The notes beneath the pieces are model-generated. The model saw nothing but the letters and a program-made list of their open reading frames with translations. It was not told where the DNA came from and did no database searches. Source: Anaerohalosphaera lusitana (GTDB lineage: Bacteria > Planctomycetota > Phycisphaerae > Sedimentisphaerales > Anaerohalosphaeraceae). From it: a DNA stretch of 64,000 bases. The position numbers were made by a program, and so were the translations under genes. Location: assembly GCF_002007645.1 (NCBI RefSeq), contig NZ_CP019791.1, positions 310,001-374,000 of the forward strand. Direction: 5' to 3'. Positions 63,294-64,000 of this stretch are shown here, piece after piece; within the stretch, counting starts at the first letter, position 1; the number at the start of each line of letters is the position of its first letter.

Positions 63294-63433
63294 GGGTTCC
63301 TTTCTGTGTTAAAGGTTGTGACGGCGGGTAGAAATATAACAGGGTCAGAATTGTTTTGCAATGATTGAGTTGACTGTTATTATTGTACAGTGAGTAATTT
63401 GCATTTTGGCATGGGTTTATTAAAAGGCGAAGT

Positions 63434-63988
63434 ATGAAATTCGGTAAGAATGTGTGGGTGGTTATTCGGGCGGTGATCCTTCTGGCGATTTGCGGCGGGG
63501 TTGTTTATAAGTTGAGTTCTAGCCCGGAGCTTGCCGAGGTGGATATGAAGATGCCGACGCCTGAGGGGTGGATCGAGTATATGGGTGCAACAATTTTCGT
63601 GGCGCTTGGAATAATGATTTTTGGGGGATTCGCGATACTCGCATCATGGTTGTACACAAAGTTCAGCGGGAAAAGGCCCAAGCGGGGTGATCTGAGCTGG
63701 AGGGTTTATCTGTCGAAGCATGTAATGTTTTTCGGGCCACGCCATATACATTTCAGCGGAACAAGTCCGGTGTTTGTCTTTGGGTTTATATCAGAATGTC
63801 TGGGGGCAGTTGCAGTTGGTTTTGTCGTTGCTGGTATCATAGAGGGGCTTGGGGTGCTGGCGGCGGGTGGAATTTTCTTCGGCGTGATGGCGGCGAGTTT
63901 TTTTGTGGGCAACAGGGTTGCGCTGCGACTTTTCGGCGAGGATGATGACGACGGCGGAAGTAGCGAGGCTGTTGCAAAGAGAGCTTAG
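63434..63988 (+). CDS. Hypothetical membrane protein
   Basis: 184 residues; no family recognised. Hydrophobic helices near 9-25, 50-72, 110-125 and 130-160, a charged loop (TKFSGKRPKRGD), and a C-terminal acidic stretch (EDDDDGG). Weak RBS (AAGGCGAAGT). Codons end in G/T, unlike plus-strand genes on the left side of the window. Confidence 0.6.
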   Translation: MKFGKNVWVVIRAVILLAICGGVVYKLSSSPELAEVDMKMPTPEGWIEYMGATIFVALGIMIFGGFAILASWLYTKFSGKRPKRGDLSWRVYLSKHVMFFGPRHIHFSGTSPVFVFGFISECLGAVAVGFVVAGIIEGLGVLAAGGIFFGVMAASFFVGNRVALRLFGEDDDDGGSSEAVAKRA

Positions 63989-64000
63989 GAGGTTGAGGAG

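Overview
The window most likely comes from a Planctomycetota chromosome, probably class Phycisphaerae near Sedimentisphaerales. This is inferred from several secreted multidomain proteins (LamG, cadherin-like, Fn3 and GLUG modules), dockerin-like C-termini of the planctomycete type (D-x-x-x-L-A-x-x-A-x-x-W-L), and outer-membrane genes (LptE-like, BamD-like). Taxonomy is inferred from gene content only; no database search was possible.

Layout. 0-6 kb: a secreted M60 (enhancin/mucinase-type) peptidase and a sialate O-acetylesterase, together suggesting use of sialylated glycoproteins. 6-14 kb: housekeeping genes: NUDIX hydrolase, HI0933-type flavoprotein, RNase P RNA, a strongly structured unclassified RNA, nadB, bioA-bioD and pcm. 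14-25 kb: three secreted metzincin-like proteins on the minus strand. The two largest each sit beside a divergent, partly duplicated leader; one leader precedes a 66-residue ORF, the other an ORF cut to three codons. 25-30 kb: coiled-coil lipoprotein, a secreted Arg/Gln-rich protein with CxxC motifs, a Tat-type phosphoesterase and small membrane proteins. 30-34 kb: TrkH/TrkA-type potassium uptake and a Cof-type phosphatase. 34-42 kb: a multi-PAS histidine kinase, RluA-type pseudouridine synthase, a membrane TPR protein and a GLUG/dockerin-like protein. 43-47 kb: a SpoIVB(S55)-like protein paired with a beta-propeller protein. 47-58 kb: FHA-GAF histidine kinase, mnmE, rsmE, dinD, a zincin, ftsH, LptE-like and BamD-like genes. 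59-62 kb: an AT-richer accessory island with a TIR-TPR gene followed by a gene with a HEPN-type Rx4H motif. 62-64 kb: two membrane proteins.

Four signals stand out. (1) The TIR-TPR plus HEPN-motif gene pair is the best candidate for an undescribed immune-type system. (2) Base composition flips between about 54 and 58.3 kb: the + strand is C/A-rich to the left and G/T-rich to the right, codon endings follow, and two families of dispersed palindromic repeats reverse orientation across the same boundary. That polarity fits a replication origin or an inversion endpoint. (3) A roughly 237-nt structured RNA with its own promoter and terminator lies beside rnpB. (4) The secreted metalloprotease genes and their divergent leader/small-ORF unit were duplicated together.

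All coordinates were read by eye; repeat boundaries and domain limits are approximate. No tRNA, rRNA, CRISPR array or insertion sequence was found.
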